A stretch of DNA of 64,000 bases from assembly GCF_937952055.1 (NCBI RefSeq), contig NZ_CALFYO010000010.1:1-64000 (forward strand). The letters are read 5' to 3'. The stretch comes from an uncultured Piscinibacter sp. (GTDB lineage: Bacteria; Pseudomonadota; Gammaproteobacteria; Burkholderiales; Burkholderiaceae_C). Within the stretch, counting starts at the first letter, position 1; each line of letters begins with the position of its first letter. Of the stretch, positions 17,248-25,872 are shown piece by piece. The translations under genes were made by a program, and so were the position numbers. The notes beneath the pieces were generated by a model. It saw only the letters and a program-made list of their open reading frames with translations, was not told where the DNA came from and did not search any database.

Positions 17248-17961
17248 TCAGAACAGCCGCGCCAGCAGCGGCATGAGCAGGGCGGCCAGCACCACCTGCA
17301 GGCCCAGTGCGAGCCCGGCATAGGCGCCGGCGTCGGGGTGCACCTGCAGCGCGCGGGCCGCGCCGATGCCATGCGCCGCGGTGCCCAGCGCAAAGCCGCG
17401 CACCTCGGGCTCGGCGATGCGCAGCGCGTCGAACAGGTACTTCGCGCTCACCGCGCCGACCAGCCCCGTCAGCACCGCGAACGCGGCGGCCAGCGCCGGG
17501 ATGCCGCCGAGCTGCTCGGCGATGCCCATCGCCACCGGCGCCGTCACCGACTTCGGTGCGAGCGAGCGCAGCACCGGCTCGGGGAGACCGAGCAGCCAGC
17601 CCAGCCCGACCGCTGCCGCCGCCGCCGCCGCGCCGCCGGCCAACGCCGCGGCCAGCACCGCGACCGCGCGCGAGCGCAGTTCGGCGCGGCGCTGCCACAG
17701 CGGCCAGGCCAGCGCCACCACGGCCGGCCCGAGCAGGAAGTGGATGAACTGCGCTCCGGAGAAGTAGGTCGGGTAGGGCGTGCCGCTGGCGGTCAGCAGC
17801 GCGGCCAGCGCCAGCACCGACCACAGCACCGGGTTGGCCCAGGGCGCGTGGCCGACGCGCTGGTACACGGCCTGCGCCAGCACGTAGGTCACCAGCGTGG
17901 CGGTGAGGCCGAACAGCGGCGTGGCCGACAGGTAGACCCAGAGTTCGACGAAGCTGTGCAT
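17248..17961 (-). CDS. LrgB/CidB-family membrane protein inside the glc operon
   Basis: 237 residues with about six to eight membrane helices. LrgB signatures are TYFSGAQFIHFLLGPAVVALAWPLW, LAPKSVTAPVAMGIAEQLGG and GFALGTAAHGIGAARAL. Once thought to be anti-holin partners, LrgAB proteins are now known in some cases to transport small carboxylates: plant chloroplast PLGG1, an LrgA-LrgB fusion, carries glycolate/glycerate, and the Bacillus pair carries pyruvate. Placement between glcE and glcF strongly suggests glycolate (or lactate) uptake or exchange here. It follows the LrgA gene by 6 bp. Confidence 0.92.
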   Translation of the reverse strand: MHSFVELWVYLSATPLFGLTATLVTYVLAQAVYQRVGHAPWANPVLWSVLALAALLTASGTPYPTYFSGAQFIHFLLGPAVVALAWPLWQRRAELRSRAVAVLAAALAGGAAAAAAAVGLGWLLGLPEPVLRSLAPKSVTAPVAMGIAEQLGGIPALAAAFAVLTGLVGAVSAKYLFDALRIAEPEVRGFALGTAAHGIGAARALQVHPDAGAYAGLALGLQVVLAALLMPLLARLF

Positions 17962-17967
17962 CGGCGT

Positions 17968-18312
17968 TCAGCCCTTCGAGCGCAGCAGCGCGCGCAGCAC
18001 CAGCGCGCCGACGGCCATGCCGGTCCAGGTGGACAGCACGACCACCAGCAGCATGCGCGCGCCGTACTCCGCGATCAGGCCGAGATGCGTCATCACGCCC
18101 ACGCCGACCGGAACGAACAGCAGCGACAGGTGCGCGAGCAGCACCTCGGCGGCGGCGCCCACCGGGCGGCGCACCGGCTCCCAGCGCAGCGCGACGAGCA
18201 GGATCAGCAAGCCCATCACCGGCCCGGGCAGCGGTACTGCCGCCAGCCGCACCAGCGCTTCGCCGGCGGACTGGGCCAGCAGCAGCCAGGCGAGGCCCTT
18301 GAGTGCGTCCAT
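17968..18312 (-). CDS. LrgA/CidA-family small membrane protein inside the glc operon
   Basis: 114 residues with four hydrophobic helices, the size and pattern of LrgA/CidA. The family motif PLPGPVMGLLILL lies near residues 27-39 and LSLLFVPVGVGVMTH near 62-76. It probably forms the transporter with the LrgB protein encoded 6 bp downstream. It starts 17 bp after the glcE stop, so it looks like an integral part of the glycolate oxidase operon. Confidence 0.9.
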   Translation of the reverse strand: MDALKGLAWLLLAQSAGEALVRLAAVPLPGPVMGLLILLVALRWEPVRRPVGAAAEVLLAHLSLLFVPVGVGVMTHLGLIAEYGARMLLVVVLSTWTGMAVGALVLRALLRSKG

Positions 18313-18329
18313 GCCGGGCAGGCGCGGCC

Positions 18330-19421
18330 TCAGAGGCCGGGGTACATGCGGCCGGGATTGAACACGCCGCTCGGGTCGAAGGCCTTCTTCAGTTCGCGGT
18401 GGATGCGGTCCAGCGGCGATTTCAGCGGCGCGAAGGCCCCGGCGGATTTGTCCCGGGCGCGGAACAGCGTGGCATGGCCGCCGGCCCTGGAGGCGGCATC
18501 GCGGACCAGCGCGGCCGGCGCGGCACAACACACCCAGCGCTGCGCGCCGCCCCATTCGACGAGCTGTTCGCCAGGCAGGGCCAGCGGCGGTGTGGTCGGC
18601 GGCACCGACAGGCGCCACAGCCGAGCGCCGCCTTCGACGGCGGCGGCGGCCTTGATGAAGAATTCGTCGTGCTGGTGGCGCAGCCCGTTCCAGAACGGCG
18701 TGGCCTGGGCAGGTTCGATGAGCTCGCCGCCCAGCCGGTCGGTGGCCGCCTGCACCGCGGCGAGCGCGCCGCGCAGGCGCACCACCAGCGTGCCGTCCCA
18801 CCAGGCGCTGGCATTGAGCGGCAGCGGCTGGCCGCCCCACTCGTTCAGACGGGTGATCGCCCGCGCCTCGTCCATCGAGAAGCGCAGCGTCGCGGTGGCC
18901 GGCGCCACCGGCAGCACCTTCAACGAGACCTCGAGGATCACGCCCAGCGTGCCCATCGAGCCGGCGAGCAGGCGCGAGATGTCGTAGCCGGCCACGTTCT
19001 TCATCACCTGGCCGCCGAAGCTCAGCACCTCGCCGCGGCCGTTGAGCAGCGTGGCGCCGAGCACGTAGTCGCGCACCGCGCCGACTGCCGCGCGCGACGG
19101 CCCGGACAACCCGGCGGCGACCATGCCGCCCACGGTGGCGTCGGCACCGAAGTGCGGAGGCTCGAAGGGCAGGCACTGGCCCTGCTCGGCGAGCGTGGCC
19201 TCGAGCTCGGCAAGGTCGGTGCCGCAGCGCGCGGTGACCACCAGCTCGGTGGGCTCGTAGCTGGAGATGCCCTCGAGCACGCGGGTGTCGAGGACCTCGC
19301 CCTGCGGCACCTCGCCGTAGAAGCTCTTGGTGCCGCCGCCCTGGATGCAGAGCTGCGCGCCGGCCGACTGCGCGCTCTGCACGCGGTCGACCAGCATCTG
19401 GAGGGCCGGATCGTTTGTCAT
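18330..19421 (-). CDS. glcE: Glycolate oxidase FAD-binding subunit
   Basis: 363 residues, the usual GlcE length. The PCMH-type FAD domain shows CIQGGGTKSFYG near residues 25-36, FGADATVGGMVAAGLSGPSRA and GQVMKNVAGYDISRLLAGSMGTLGVI. The C-terminal half is shorter than in GlcD, and the protein ends RIHRELKKAFDPSGVFNPGRMYP, a shared family ending. Works with GlcD and GlcF as a membrane-associated glycolate dehydrogenase. Confidence 0.95.
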   Translation of the reverse strand: MTNDPALQMLVDRVQSAQSAGAQLCIQGGGTKSFYGEVPQGEVLDTRVLEGISSYEPTELVVTARCGTDLAELEATLAEQGQCLPFEPPHFGADATVGGMVAAGLSGPSRAAVGAVRDYVLGATLLNGRGEVLSFGGQVMKNVAGYDISRLLAGSMGTLGVILEVSLKVLPVAPATATLRFSMDEARAITRLNEWGGQPLPLNASAWWDGTLVVRLRGALAAVQAATDRLGGELIEPAQATPFWNGLRHQHDEFFIKAAAAVEGGARLWRLSVPPTTPPLALPGEQLVEWGGAQRWVCCAAPAALVRDAASRAGGHATLFRARDKSAGAFAPLKSPLDRIHRELKKAFDPSGVFNPGRMYPGL

Positions 19422-19435
19422 GTCTGCCCCCCGGC

Positions 19436-19503
19436 CGCAGCGTACCGCGGCCGACCCCCCGTGGGGGTCTCGCCCGCCCTGGGGCGGCCCGGCGCCGGGC
19501 TCG
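19436..19503. repeat. Dispersed intergenic GC-rich repeat, copy 1
   Basis: Lies between glcE and glcD. It shares the core ggggcggcccggcgccgggc with the copy ending at 56857, and its first half (ccccccgtgggggtctcgcccgcc) resembles the corresponding part of the other copies. It can fold into a GC-rich hairpin (cccggcgccggg). Confidence 0.6.
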
Positions 19504-19517
19504 TCATCGGTCTCATG

Positions 19518-21038
19518 TCAGAAGCGCGGGATGTCGGCGAAGGGCAGGAGGCCGCGCGAGACGTGCATCTTCCCGTACTCGGCGCAGCGGTGCAGGGTGG
19601 GAATCACCTTGCCCGGGTTGAGCAGTTCCTTCGGATCGAAGGCGCGCTTGAGCGCGAACATCTGCTCGCGCTCGGCTGGTGCGAACTGCACGCACATCGA
19701 GCTGAGCTTTTCCACGCCCACCCCATGCTCGCCGGTCACCGTGCCGCCCATGCGCACGCTGGTCTCCAGGATGTCGGCGCCGAACAGCTCGCAGCGGTGC
19801 ATCTGGTCGGGGTCGTTGGCGTCGAACAGGATCAGCGGGTGCAGATTGCCGTCGCCGGCATGGAAGACGTTGGCGCAGCGCAGGTCGTACTTCTTCTCCA
19901 TCTCCTGGATGGCCAGCAGGATGTCGGCCAGGCGCTTGCGCGGGATGGTCGAGTCCATGCACATGTAGTCGGGGCTGATGCGGCCGGAGGCCGGGAAGGC
20001 GTTCTTGCGGCCGCTCCAGAACTTCAGCCGCTGGGCCTCGTCCTCGCTCACCGAGATCGCGGTGGCACCGCAGCGCTGCAGCACCTCGACCATGCGGCCG
20101 ATCTCCTCGTCCACCTCCTCCGGCGTGCCGTCGCTCTCGCACAGCAGGATGGCCTCGGCGTTCAGGTCGTAGCCGGCGTGCACGAAGTCCTCGACCGCGG
20201 CGGTCATCGGCTTGTCCATCATCTCCAGACCGGCCGGGATGATGCCCGCGGCGATCACGCTGGCTACCGCGTCGCCGGCCTTCCTCATGTCGTCGAAGCT
20301 GGCCATGATGCAGCGCGCGAGCTGCGGCTTGGGCACCAGCTTGACGGTGACCTCGGTGGTGACGGCGAGCATGCCTTCGCTGCCGACCAGCACGCCCATC
20401 AGGTCCAGGCCGGCGGCGTCGAGCGCCTCGGAGCCGAACTCCACCACCTCGCCGTCGACGGTGAAGCCGCGCACGCGCAGCACGTTGTGCACCGTCAGGC
20501 CGTACTTGAGGCAGTGCACGCCCCCGGAGTTCTCGGCCACGTTGCCGCCGATCGTGCAGGCGATCTGGCTGGACGGGTCGGGCGCGTAGTACAGCCCGTA
20601 GGGCGCGGCGGCATCGCTGATCGCCAGGTTGCGCACGCCGCATTGCACGCGGGCCGTGCGCGACAGCGGGTCGATGGCCAGGATCTGGTTGAACTTCGCC
20701 AGGCCCAGCGTCACGCCGAGCTTGTGCGGCAGCGCGCCGCCGGACAGCCCGGTGCCCGCACCGCGCGCCACCACCGGCACGTTGAGGCGGTGGCAGGTGC
20801 GCAGCACGGCGGCCACCTGCTCCTCGGTCTCGGGCAGCGCCACCGCCAGAGGCTGCTCGCGGTAGGCGGTCAGGCCGTCGCATTCGTAGGGAATGGTGTC
20901 CTCGGTGTGCCACAGCAGCGCATGGGCGGGCAGCACGGCGGAGAGTTCGGCCACCACCTCGGCACGCCGCTCGGCAGGATTGGCCCGGGCGGGATCGCCC
21001 GGCACGGTGGACATCTCGAGCGTGGAAGGGGCGTTCAC
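19518..21038 (-). CDS. glcD: Glycolate oxidase FAD-linked subunit
   Basis: 506 residues from a GTG at 21038, which has GGAG eight bases upstream; an internal ATG at 21014 would give 498. FAD domain motifs are VVARGAGTGLSGGALP, DPSSQIACTIGGNVAENSGGVHCLKYG and VLVGSEGMLAVTTEVT. The C-terminal oxidase cap includes VFHAGDGNLHPLILFD (metal-binding His) and TGEHGVGVEKL, ending in RAFDPKELLNPGKVIP. This is the catalytic flavoprotein that oxidises glycolate to glyoxylate. First gene of glcD-glcE-lrgA-lrgB-glcF. No glcC-type regulator is in sight. Confidence 0.95.
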   Translation of the reverse strand: MNAPSTLEMSTVPGDPARANPAERRAEVVAELSAVLPAHALLWHTEDTIPYECDGLTAYREQPLAVALPETEEQVAAVLRTCHRLNVPVVARGAGTGLSGGALPHKLGVTLGLAKFNQILAIDPLSRTARVQCGVRNLAISDAAAPYGLYYAPDPSSQIACTIGGNVAENSGGVHCLKYGLTVHNVLRVRGFTVDGEVVEFGSEALDAAGLDLMGVLVGSEGMLAVTTEVTVKLVPKPQLARCIMASFDDMRKAGDAVASVIAAGIIPAGLEMMDKPMTAAVEDFVHAGYDLNAEAILLCESDGTPEEVDEEIGRMVEVLQRCGATAISVSEDEAQRLKFWSGRKNAFPASGRISPDYMCMDSTIPRKRLADILLAIQEMEKKYDLRCANVFHAGDGNLHPLILFDANDPDQMHRCELFGADILETSVRMGGTVTGEHGVGVEKLSSMCVQFAPAEREQMFALKRAFDPKELLNPGKVIPTLHRCAEYGKMHVSRGLLPFADIPRF

Positions 21039-21142
21039 GTGCGGACTCCGTCGGGTTGGCGGTGAAACCCGTAGGGACGCACTGTAACCCCGCAGGGAAT
21101 GATGCCGGGTCGAAGCTTCTTTGCGTCCTGGGTGAAGATGGC

Positions 21143-22360
21143 TCAAACGTGCCCGGCGAACACCGTCAGCACGCCGGTGTAGCCGTAGAGGTGGTGGCGT
21201 GCGATCTCGCCGGCGGCGAAGAAGCCGACCAGCGGCACGTCGCCGAGGGCACGCCGAACGATCTGCAGCTCCGCCGAGGGGCCGCCGAAGTGAGGTCCGC
21301 CGCGCCCCGAACAGCTGACGTAGACGGCGCCGGCGATGCTCATCGCGGCGGACTCCGGCGCCACGCCGGCCGGCAGCGTGGCGGCGACCGTCAGTTCCTG
21401 CGGCGCCAGCTCCTCGCGGATCTCGGCGCAAATGCGCACCAGGTCGCGTCGGGCCGCCTCGGTGTTGCGCTGGCAGAAGGCGAGCTGCAGGCCCTCCGGC
21501 GCGATGTCGCCGATGGCGATGCCGCGCCGCGCCGGATCCAGCCCGATCAGGTGGCGCACGCGGGTGTCGGGGCCGAAGGCGCCGCGGCGCACCGCGGGAC
21601 TGTCGTCGCTGCGCCGCGCCGGGTCGTTGGGGTCCGACAGGCCGACCAGCGTCTGGCGGATCTGCGGCAAGGCCTCGCGCGGCTCGCGGCCGGCGACGTT
21701 CAGGTCGGCCAGCAGCACGTCGAGCGCAGGCTCGCCGTCGAGTCTCGTGATGACGTTCTGGCTCGATTCGGTGATGGTGCGTGTGCGTCCCACCGGCTGG
21801 CAGCCCTGCGTGACGCGCGAGACCAGCCCCACGCCGCTGGCGAAGGCGACACCCGACAGGCCGCCGTGCAGCACACCGTCGGCGACGTGCAGGGTGCGAT
21901 TGCGCGCCGAGGCGAGGCCGCCGAACAGGTAGCCGGTGGTGGTGCGGTCGCTCATGTCGGCGACCAGCTCGGCCAGGTCCGGCGTGTTCGGGTCGGCGTG
22001 CACCTGTGCGGTGTGCGCGGGGAAGGTGCCCAGCGGCCGGGCGCCAGAGAAGACGCGGAAGTCGCCCTGCGGCAGCTCGGCGAGCATCACCGTCAGCGCC
22101 GGCTCGTCGAAGTACTCCACCCCGCTGGCCGACACGCCGATGCCCACCGCGCCGACCCAGGACACACCGGGCCAGTGGCGCTGCAGCTCGGCGAGCAGCG
22201 CCTCGGCCTCGCCGGCGTAGTGGTCGGTGAGGTAGACCCAGCCGAGCGTCGGTTCGCAGGGCGCTCGCGCGCGCTGTTGCGCTTCGAGCTGCGGCTGCAC
22301 CATCGCCAGCGCGAAGCGCCAGTCGGGGTGCGCGGCATGAGCCTGCAGGAAGGTCTTCAT
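21143..22360 (-). CDS. FIST N-/C-domain signal-transduction protein
   Basis: 405 residues. The N-terminal FIST domain (VGAVGIGVSASGVEYFDEPALTVML, near residues 65-95) and the C-terminal FIST_C domain (YVSCSGRGGPHFGGPSAELQIVRRALGDVPLVGFFAAGEIA) are both recognisable. FIST domains are thought to bind small ligands such as amino acids and usually feed into kinases, cyclases or transporters. Here the protein has no output domain, no signal peptide and no membrane helix, so it is a stand-alone cytosolic sensor of unknown ligand. 22 bp separate it from the PhaM-like gene upstream. Confidence 0.9.
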   Translation of the reverse strand: MKTFLQAHAAHPDWRFALAMVQPQLEAQQRARAPCEPTLGWVYLTDHYAGEAEALLAELQRHWPGVSWVGAVGIGVSASGVEYFDEPALTVMLAELPQGDFRVFSGARPLGTFPAHTAQVHADPNTPDLAELVADMSDRTTTGYLFGGLASARNRTLHVADGVLHGGLSGVAFASGVGLVSRVTQGCQPVGRTRTITESSQNVITRLDGEPALDVLLADLNVAGREPREALPQIRQTLVGLSDPNDPARRSDDSPAVRRGAFGPDTRVRHLIGLDPARRGIAIGDIAPEGLQLAFCQRNTEAARRDLVRICAEIREELAPQELTVAATLPAGVAPESAAMSIAGAVYVSCSGRGGPHFGGPSAELQIVRRALGDVPLVGFFAAGEIARHHLYGYTGVLTVFAGHV

Positions 22361-22382
22361 CGGGCGCGGGCTGGGGGGCGGA

Positions 22383-23033
22383 TCAGGGCGCGCCCTTCTT
22401 CTTCGAGACCGACTTGCGCGTCGCCGTGCGGGCGGCTGCGCCAGCGCCGCGCGCCACCGCGCCGGGCACCGAGGCGGCCTTCTTCAGCGTCTGGCCGGCG
22501 GCGTCGAAACTCTGCTTGACCATCGTGCCGGCAAGGTTCTTCGCCGCGTCGGTGGTGCTGTCCTTCATCGCGGTGGCGGCGAGCTCGGTGAACTGCTTGG
22601 TCAGCGCCCCCCACCACTGCATCGGGTCGACCGCCTGCGGTGCCTCGGCGGGCTTGGCCGCCGACTTCTTCGCCGCCGGCTTGGCGCGCTTGGTCGACGG
22701 TGCGGCCGCCGGCGCCGCCGGGGCTGCCTCGGGCATGCGCAGCGTCAGCGACTCGCGCAGGTCGTCCATCTGCACGTTCATCGTCTTCAGCGTCGACAGC
22801 GTCATGCGCTGCACCTCCAGCGCCTGGATGGTGGCGCCGAGCATGCGCGCGTTCTGCTCCAGCCAGAACTGCACCGTGCGCAGCTCCTCGATGCGCTTCT
22901 CCAGCTCCTCCGGGTTCAGCGTCGGCGCAACCCACTGCCCGATGTTGGGCAGCGCCGAGCCGGCGTTCTTGACCAGCCCCTGCAGGAAGTCGAAGCCGGG
23001 AACGAGTTTGGTGAAGGCGGCAGCATCGGCCAT
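22383..23033 (-). CDS. phaM: PhaM-like polyhydroxyalkanoate granule protein
   Basis: 216 residues. The N-terminus (FTKLVPGFDFLQGLVKNAG) and the short coiled stretch NPEELEKRIEELRTVQFWLEQNARMLGATIQALEVQ match PhaM of Cupriavidus/Ralstonia. The middle is Ala/Pro/Lys-rich (histone-H1-like, TKRAKPAAKKSAAKPAEAP) and the end is basic (RTATRKSVSKKKGAP), suited to DNA binding. In the known family PhaM activates the PHB synthase PhaC and ties granules to the nucleoid during cell division. No phaC is in the window. A standalone promoter is likely in the 71-bp gap upstream. Confidence 0.85.
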   Translation of the reverse strand: MADAAAFTKLVPGFDFLQGLVKNAGSALPNIGQWVAPTLNPEELEKRIEELRTVQFWLEQNARMLGATIQALEVQRMTLSTLKTMNVQMDDLRESLTLRMPEAAPAAPAAAPSTKRAKPAAKKSAAKPAEAPQAVDPMQWWGALTKQFTELAATAMKDSTTDAAKNLAGTMVKQSFDAAGQTLKKAASVPGAVARGAGAAARTATRKSVSKKKGAP

Positions 23034-23104
23034 GGCGTCTCCTCGGGAGTTGTTCTGGGTGCACATGATTGTGCGCGCGCCACGGCTCCCGCGGCTGAGG
23101 CAGG

Positions 23105-24913
23105 TCAGCGCGACAGGTCCTGCAGCCGCGCCAGCCGGGCCTCGTCCGGCCGCTCGACGGTGTTGATCTGCGACAGCTGCGCATGCGCCTGTGCGAAATA
23201 AGGCCTGGCCTCGGCGGGACGACCGAGGGCGAGCAGGTTCTCGCCGATCTCCTCGGGCACGAAGCCGTCGCCGGCACCGGCAGCGGCGAGTTCGCGCTCG
23301 AGCCGCCACAGGATCGCCAGCGCGTCGTCGTGGCGACGCAGCGCGCGCAGCTCCCGGGCGATCATCCACTGCGCCTCGCGCAGACGCTGCGGCGCGGCGC
23401 CGTCGCGTTCGCGTGCGGCGAGCGCAGCGCGGAAGCTTCCCAGGGCCTCTTCGTGGCGGCCGGCCTCGTGCAGACTCCAGCCGATGTTGTTCGCCAGCGA
23501 GGCCTCCCAGCGGCGCGTCTGCGGGTCGCGCGCGGCGCGTGCGGTGGCCAGCGCGCGCTGCGTCCATTCCAGCTGCGCCTCGGGGTCGGCCTGCACCAGC
23601 GCGACCATGTGCAGTGCGTCGACGTGCAGGTATTCCAGCCCCGAGGTGCGGGCGAGCTGCTCGGCCTGCAGGAACAGCGGCCTGGCCTTGGCCGGCTCGC
23701 CCGACGAGCGCCAGGTGCGCCCGCGTTCCAGCATCGAGCGCACGCGCGGCTCGGCGCCGGCGCCGCCCAGCTCGGCGTCGACCTCGTCGAGCAACCGGTG
23801 CGCCGCGCCGAACTGCCGGCGCAGGCTCAGCGTGCGGGCGATCTGCGCGCGCAGCGACAGCGCGGCGTCGTGCGTCGCCCCGTCCAGTGCGGCGCGCATG
23901 CGCGCCTCGCTCGCGGCGGGATCGTCGAAGTCCCACAGGGCCAGGATGTCGGGCATGGGCGCCTCCAGGGCAATGCGTTCGACGCGGTAGCCGCGCTGCG
24001 CCATCAGCGCCGGCAGGCCGCGCGCGCCGATCATGTGCAGGCTGCCGACGGCGGCGAAGATGCGCTGGCCGCCGAGGTGCAACGCATCGATGCGCGCCGC
24101 CATCGCCGGGTTGCGGCCTTCGAGCAGGCGGCGCATCGCCGCCGCCTCGGCCGGCGTGCGCTGGCAGTCGCACCAGTCGGTGTAACGCGCCAGCCGGGCG
24201 TGGTCGCCGCTCGCCCACACCTGTGCGATGTGGCCGAGCATCTTCTGCGCGCGGCCGCTGTCCAGCTCGTCGAGCGTGCCGGCCACCAGCGCGAGCACCT
24301 CGGCGCGCGGGCTGCCGGTCAGCGAGCGCAGCTGCTCGTCCACCGTTTCCAGCGCCACCACCGGCTTGTCGTCGCGCCGCGCCAGGCCGGCCAGCACCAT
24401 GTCGATGCCGTAGCCGGGTTCGAGGCCGAGGCGGCGGCCGGCAAGCATGGACAGCGTGGCGATCTGCAGCTCCGGCTTCAGACGGGCAAGCTGCTCGGGC
24501 TCGGCGCACTCGGCCCGCGCGCGGCGCTCGAGGCGCTGCTGCAGCGCCGGCGGCAGTGCATCGCCCCGCCGCGCGGCACTGCCGGCGGTCATGCGGCGCT
24601 GCGTCTCGGCGTCGAGCAGGTCGAGTTCGAGCGCGAGGGTCTGGCTGTTGGCGAACGCCTCGCGCACCTTCGGGCCGGGAAACGCCCAGTCGAGCCGCGC
24701 GAGGTGCACCGTGCCGTACAGCCAGGAGCTGTGCCCGTTCTTCTCCAGCCGCCAGAGGAAGCCGCGGTCGCGCGCGTCGTGCTGCGCCGCGGCGAGCTGT
24801 TCGGCACCGGGCGGGGCGGGCGGCGGGGGGCAGTCCGCCTGTGCCGTGGCGGCCAGCGGCCATGCCAGCGCCACGATGCCCAAGGCGCGGCGGAGCGGGC
24901 GCAGCAGGCGCAT
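23105..24913 (-). CDS. TraB/GumN-type protein fused to a C-terminal TPR domain
   Basis: 602 residues from the ATG at 24913 (a GTG at 24919 adds two). Signal peptide MRLLRPLRRALGIVALAWPLAATA. Residues about 45-300 form a TraB/GumN domain with the family's two GxxH motifs, LYGTVHLA near the start and AAVGSLHMIG near the end, plus the Glu in VALETVDEQ; these are the proposed metal ligands of the Tiki/TraB metallohydrolase fold. The following 300 residues are TPR repeats (WEASLANNIGWSLHEAGRHEEALGSFRAALAARE). Most TraB/GumN proteins lack such a tail. An exported putative metalloprotease with a protein-binding module is inferred. Confidence 0.85.
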   Translation of the reverse strand: MRLLRPLRRALGIVALAWPLAATAQADCPPPPAPPGAEQLAAAQHDARDRGFLWRLEKNGHSSWLYGTVHLARLDWAFPGPKVREAFANSQTLALELDLLDAETQRRMTAGSAARRGDALPPALQQRLERRARAECAEPEQLARLKPELQIATLSMLAGRRLGLEPGYGIDMVLAGLARRDDKPVVALETVDEQLRSLTGSPRAEVLALVAGTLDELDSGRAQKMLGHIAQVWASGDHARLARYTDWCDCQRTPAEAAAMRRLLEGRNPAMAARIDALHLGGQRIFAAVGSLHMIGARGLPALMAQRGYRVERIALEAPMPDILALWDFDDPAASEARMRAALDGATHDAALSLRAQIARTLSLRRQFGAAHRLLDEVDAELGGAGAEPRVRSMLERGRTWRSSGEPAKARPLFLQAEQLARTSGLEYLHVDALHMVALVQADPEAQLEWTQRALATARAARDPQTRRWEASLANNIGWSLHEAGRHEEALGSFRAALAARERDGAAPQRLREAQWMIARELRALRRHDDALAILWRLERELAAAGAGDGFVPEEIGENLLALGRPAEARPYFAQAHAQLSQINTVERPDEARLARLQDLSR

Positions 24914-24923
24914 GGGCACGAGC

Positions 24924-25421
24924 TTAGCGGCCCGCCGCCGAACGCAGGTCGATGCGCAGTACGCCGTCGACCTGCTGCCAGTGCAGCCGGCCGAGCACGT
25001 CCATGCCGAGCAGCGGCCGCTCGGCCAGGCCCTGCAGGGCGACCACGCGCAACCGCTCGGCGCGCATGCCGCCGCGCAGCTCGATGTCGGCGCGCATCAC
25101 CTCGCCGGTGACCGTGCCGCCGGCGGTGCTCGAGCGCACCGTGTCGATCGGCCGCAGGCCCAGTTCGCGCGCCAGCGCGCCTGGAATGGCGGTGCCGGTG
25201 GCGCCGGTGTCGACGAGGAAGTCGACTGCGCGCCCTTCGATGAAGCCCGGCCAGTGGTAGTGGCCGTCGGGCCCGCGGCGGATCTCGATGATGTCGCCGT
25301 CGCTCGAGAAGCGCGCCGCCAGCGCCTGGTGTTGCCACCACTGCACGCCGAGGAACAGCGCCAGCCCGACCAGCAGCCAGACGGTGACCACCTTGAAGGT
25401 GCGTGGCAGTTCTCCGTTCAT
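24924..25421 (-). CDS. Membrane-anchored retropepsin-like aspartic protease
   Basis: 165 residues. One N-terminal membrane helix (VVTVWLLVGLALFLGVQWW) anchors a periplasmic retropepsin domain. The active-site motif is FLVDTGATGTAIP and the second family element is PLLGMDVLGRL. Single-lobed aspartic proteases of this type (clan AA, TIGR02281-like) must dimerise to be active. The gene stops 10 bp before the TraB/GumN-TPR start and is probably co-transcribed with it, pairing two exported putative proteases. Confidence 0.9.
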   Translation of the reverse strand: MNGELPRTFKVVTVWLLVGLALFLGVQWWQHQALAARFSSDGDIIEIRRGPDGHYHWPGFIEGRAVDFLVDTGATGTAIPGALARELGLRPIDTVRSSTAGGTVTGEVMRADIELRGGMRAERLRVVALQGLAERPLLGMDVLGRLHWQQVDGVLRIDLRSAAGR

Positions 25422-25458
25422 GCGCTTACGATGCCATGAATCCGAAAACCTCCCCGTG

Positions 25459-25872
25459 ATGAAAGCCCTCTTCCACCTCGCCTACCACGTCACCGACCTG
25501 GATGCCGCGCGGCGCTTCTACGGCGGCGTACTCGGCTGCCGCGAAGGCCGCAGCACCGACACCTGGGTCGACTTCGACTTCTTCGGCCACCAGATCTCGC
25601 TGCACCTCGGCGAGCCGTTTGCGACCACGAACAGCGGACGCGTCGGCGACAAGCTGGTGCCCATGCCGCACCTCGGCCTGATGCTGCAGCGTGCCGACTG
25701 GGAGGCACTGGCCGCGCGCCTGCGCGCGGCTGGCACCGAGTTCGTGCTCGAGCCGCAACTGCGCTTCGCGGGCCAGCCCGGCGAGCAGTGGACGATGTTC
25801 TTCCGCGATCCGTCGGGCAACCCGATCGAGGTGAAGGGGTTCGAGTCGCTGCAGACGATCTACGACGCCTGA
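25459..25872 (+). CDS. VOC-superfamily (glyoxalase/dioxygenase-fold) protein
   Basis: 137 residues, a single vicinal-oxygen-chelate domain. The start FHLAYHVTDLDAARRFYGGVLGC carries the first metal-type His. The HQISLHLGEP strand and the ending WTMFFRDPSGNPIEVKGFE, with its Glu, supply the others. Such proteins are metal-dependent isomerases, dioxygenases or lyases; no specific role can be given. The last 13 bp overlap the end of the convergent FAH-family gene, which is uncommon but both C-termini look normal. Confidence 0.88.
   Translation: MKALFHLAYHVTDLDAARRFYGGVLGCREGRSTDTWVDFDFFGHQISLHLGEPFATTNSGRVGDKLVPMPHLGLMLQRADWEALAARLRAAGTEFVLEPQLRFAGQPGEQWTMFFRDPSGNPIEVKGFESLQTIYDA

Noticed and set aside
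25860..25872. 13-bp convergent overlap of the VOC and FAH genes as a sign of a wrong frame
   Set aside because: Both proteins end in normal family C-termini, so the overlap appears genuine.
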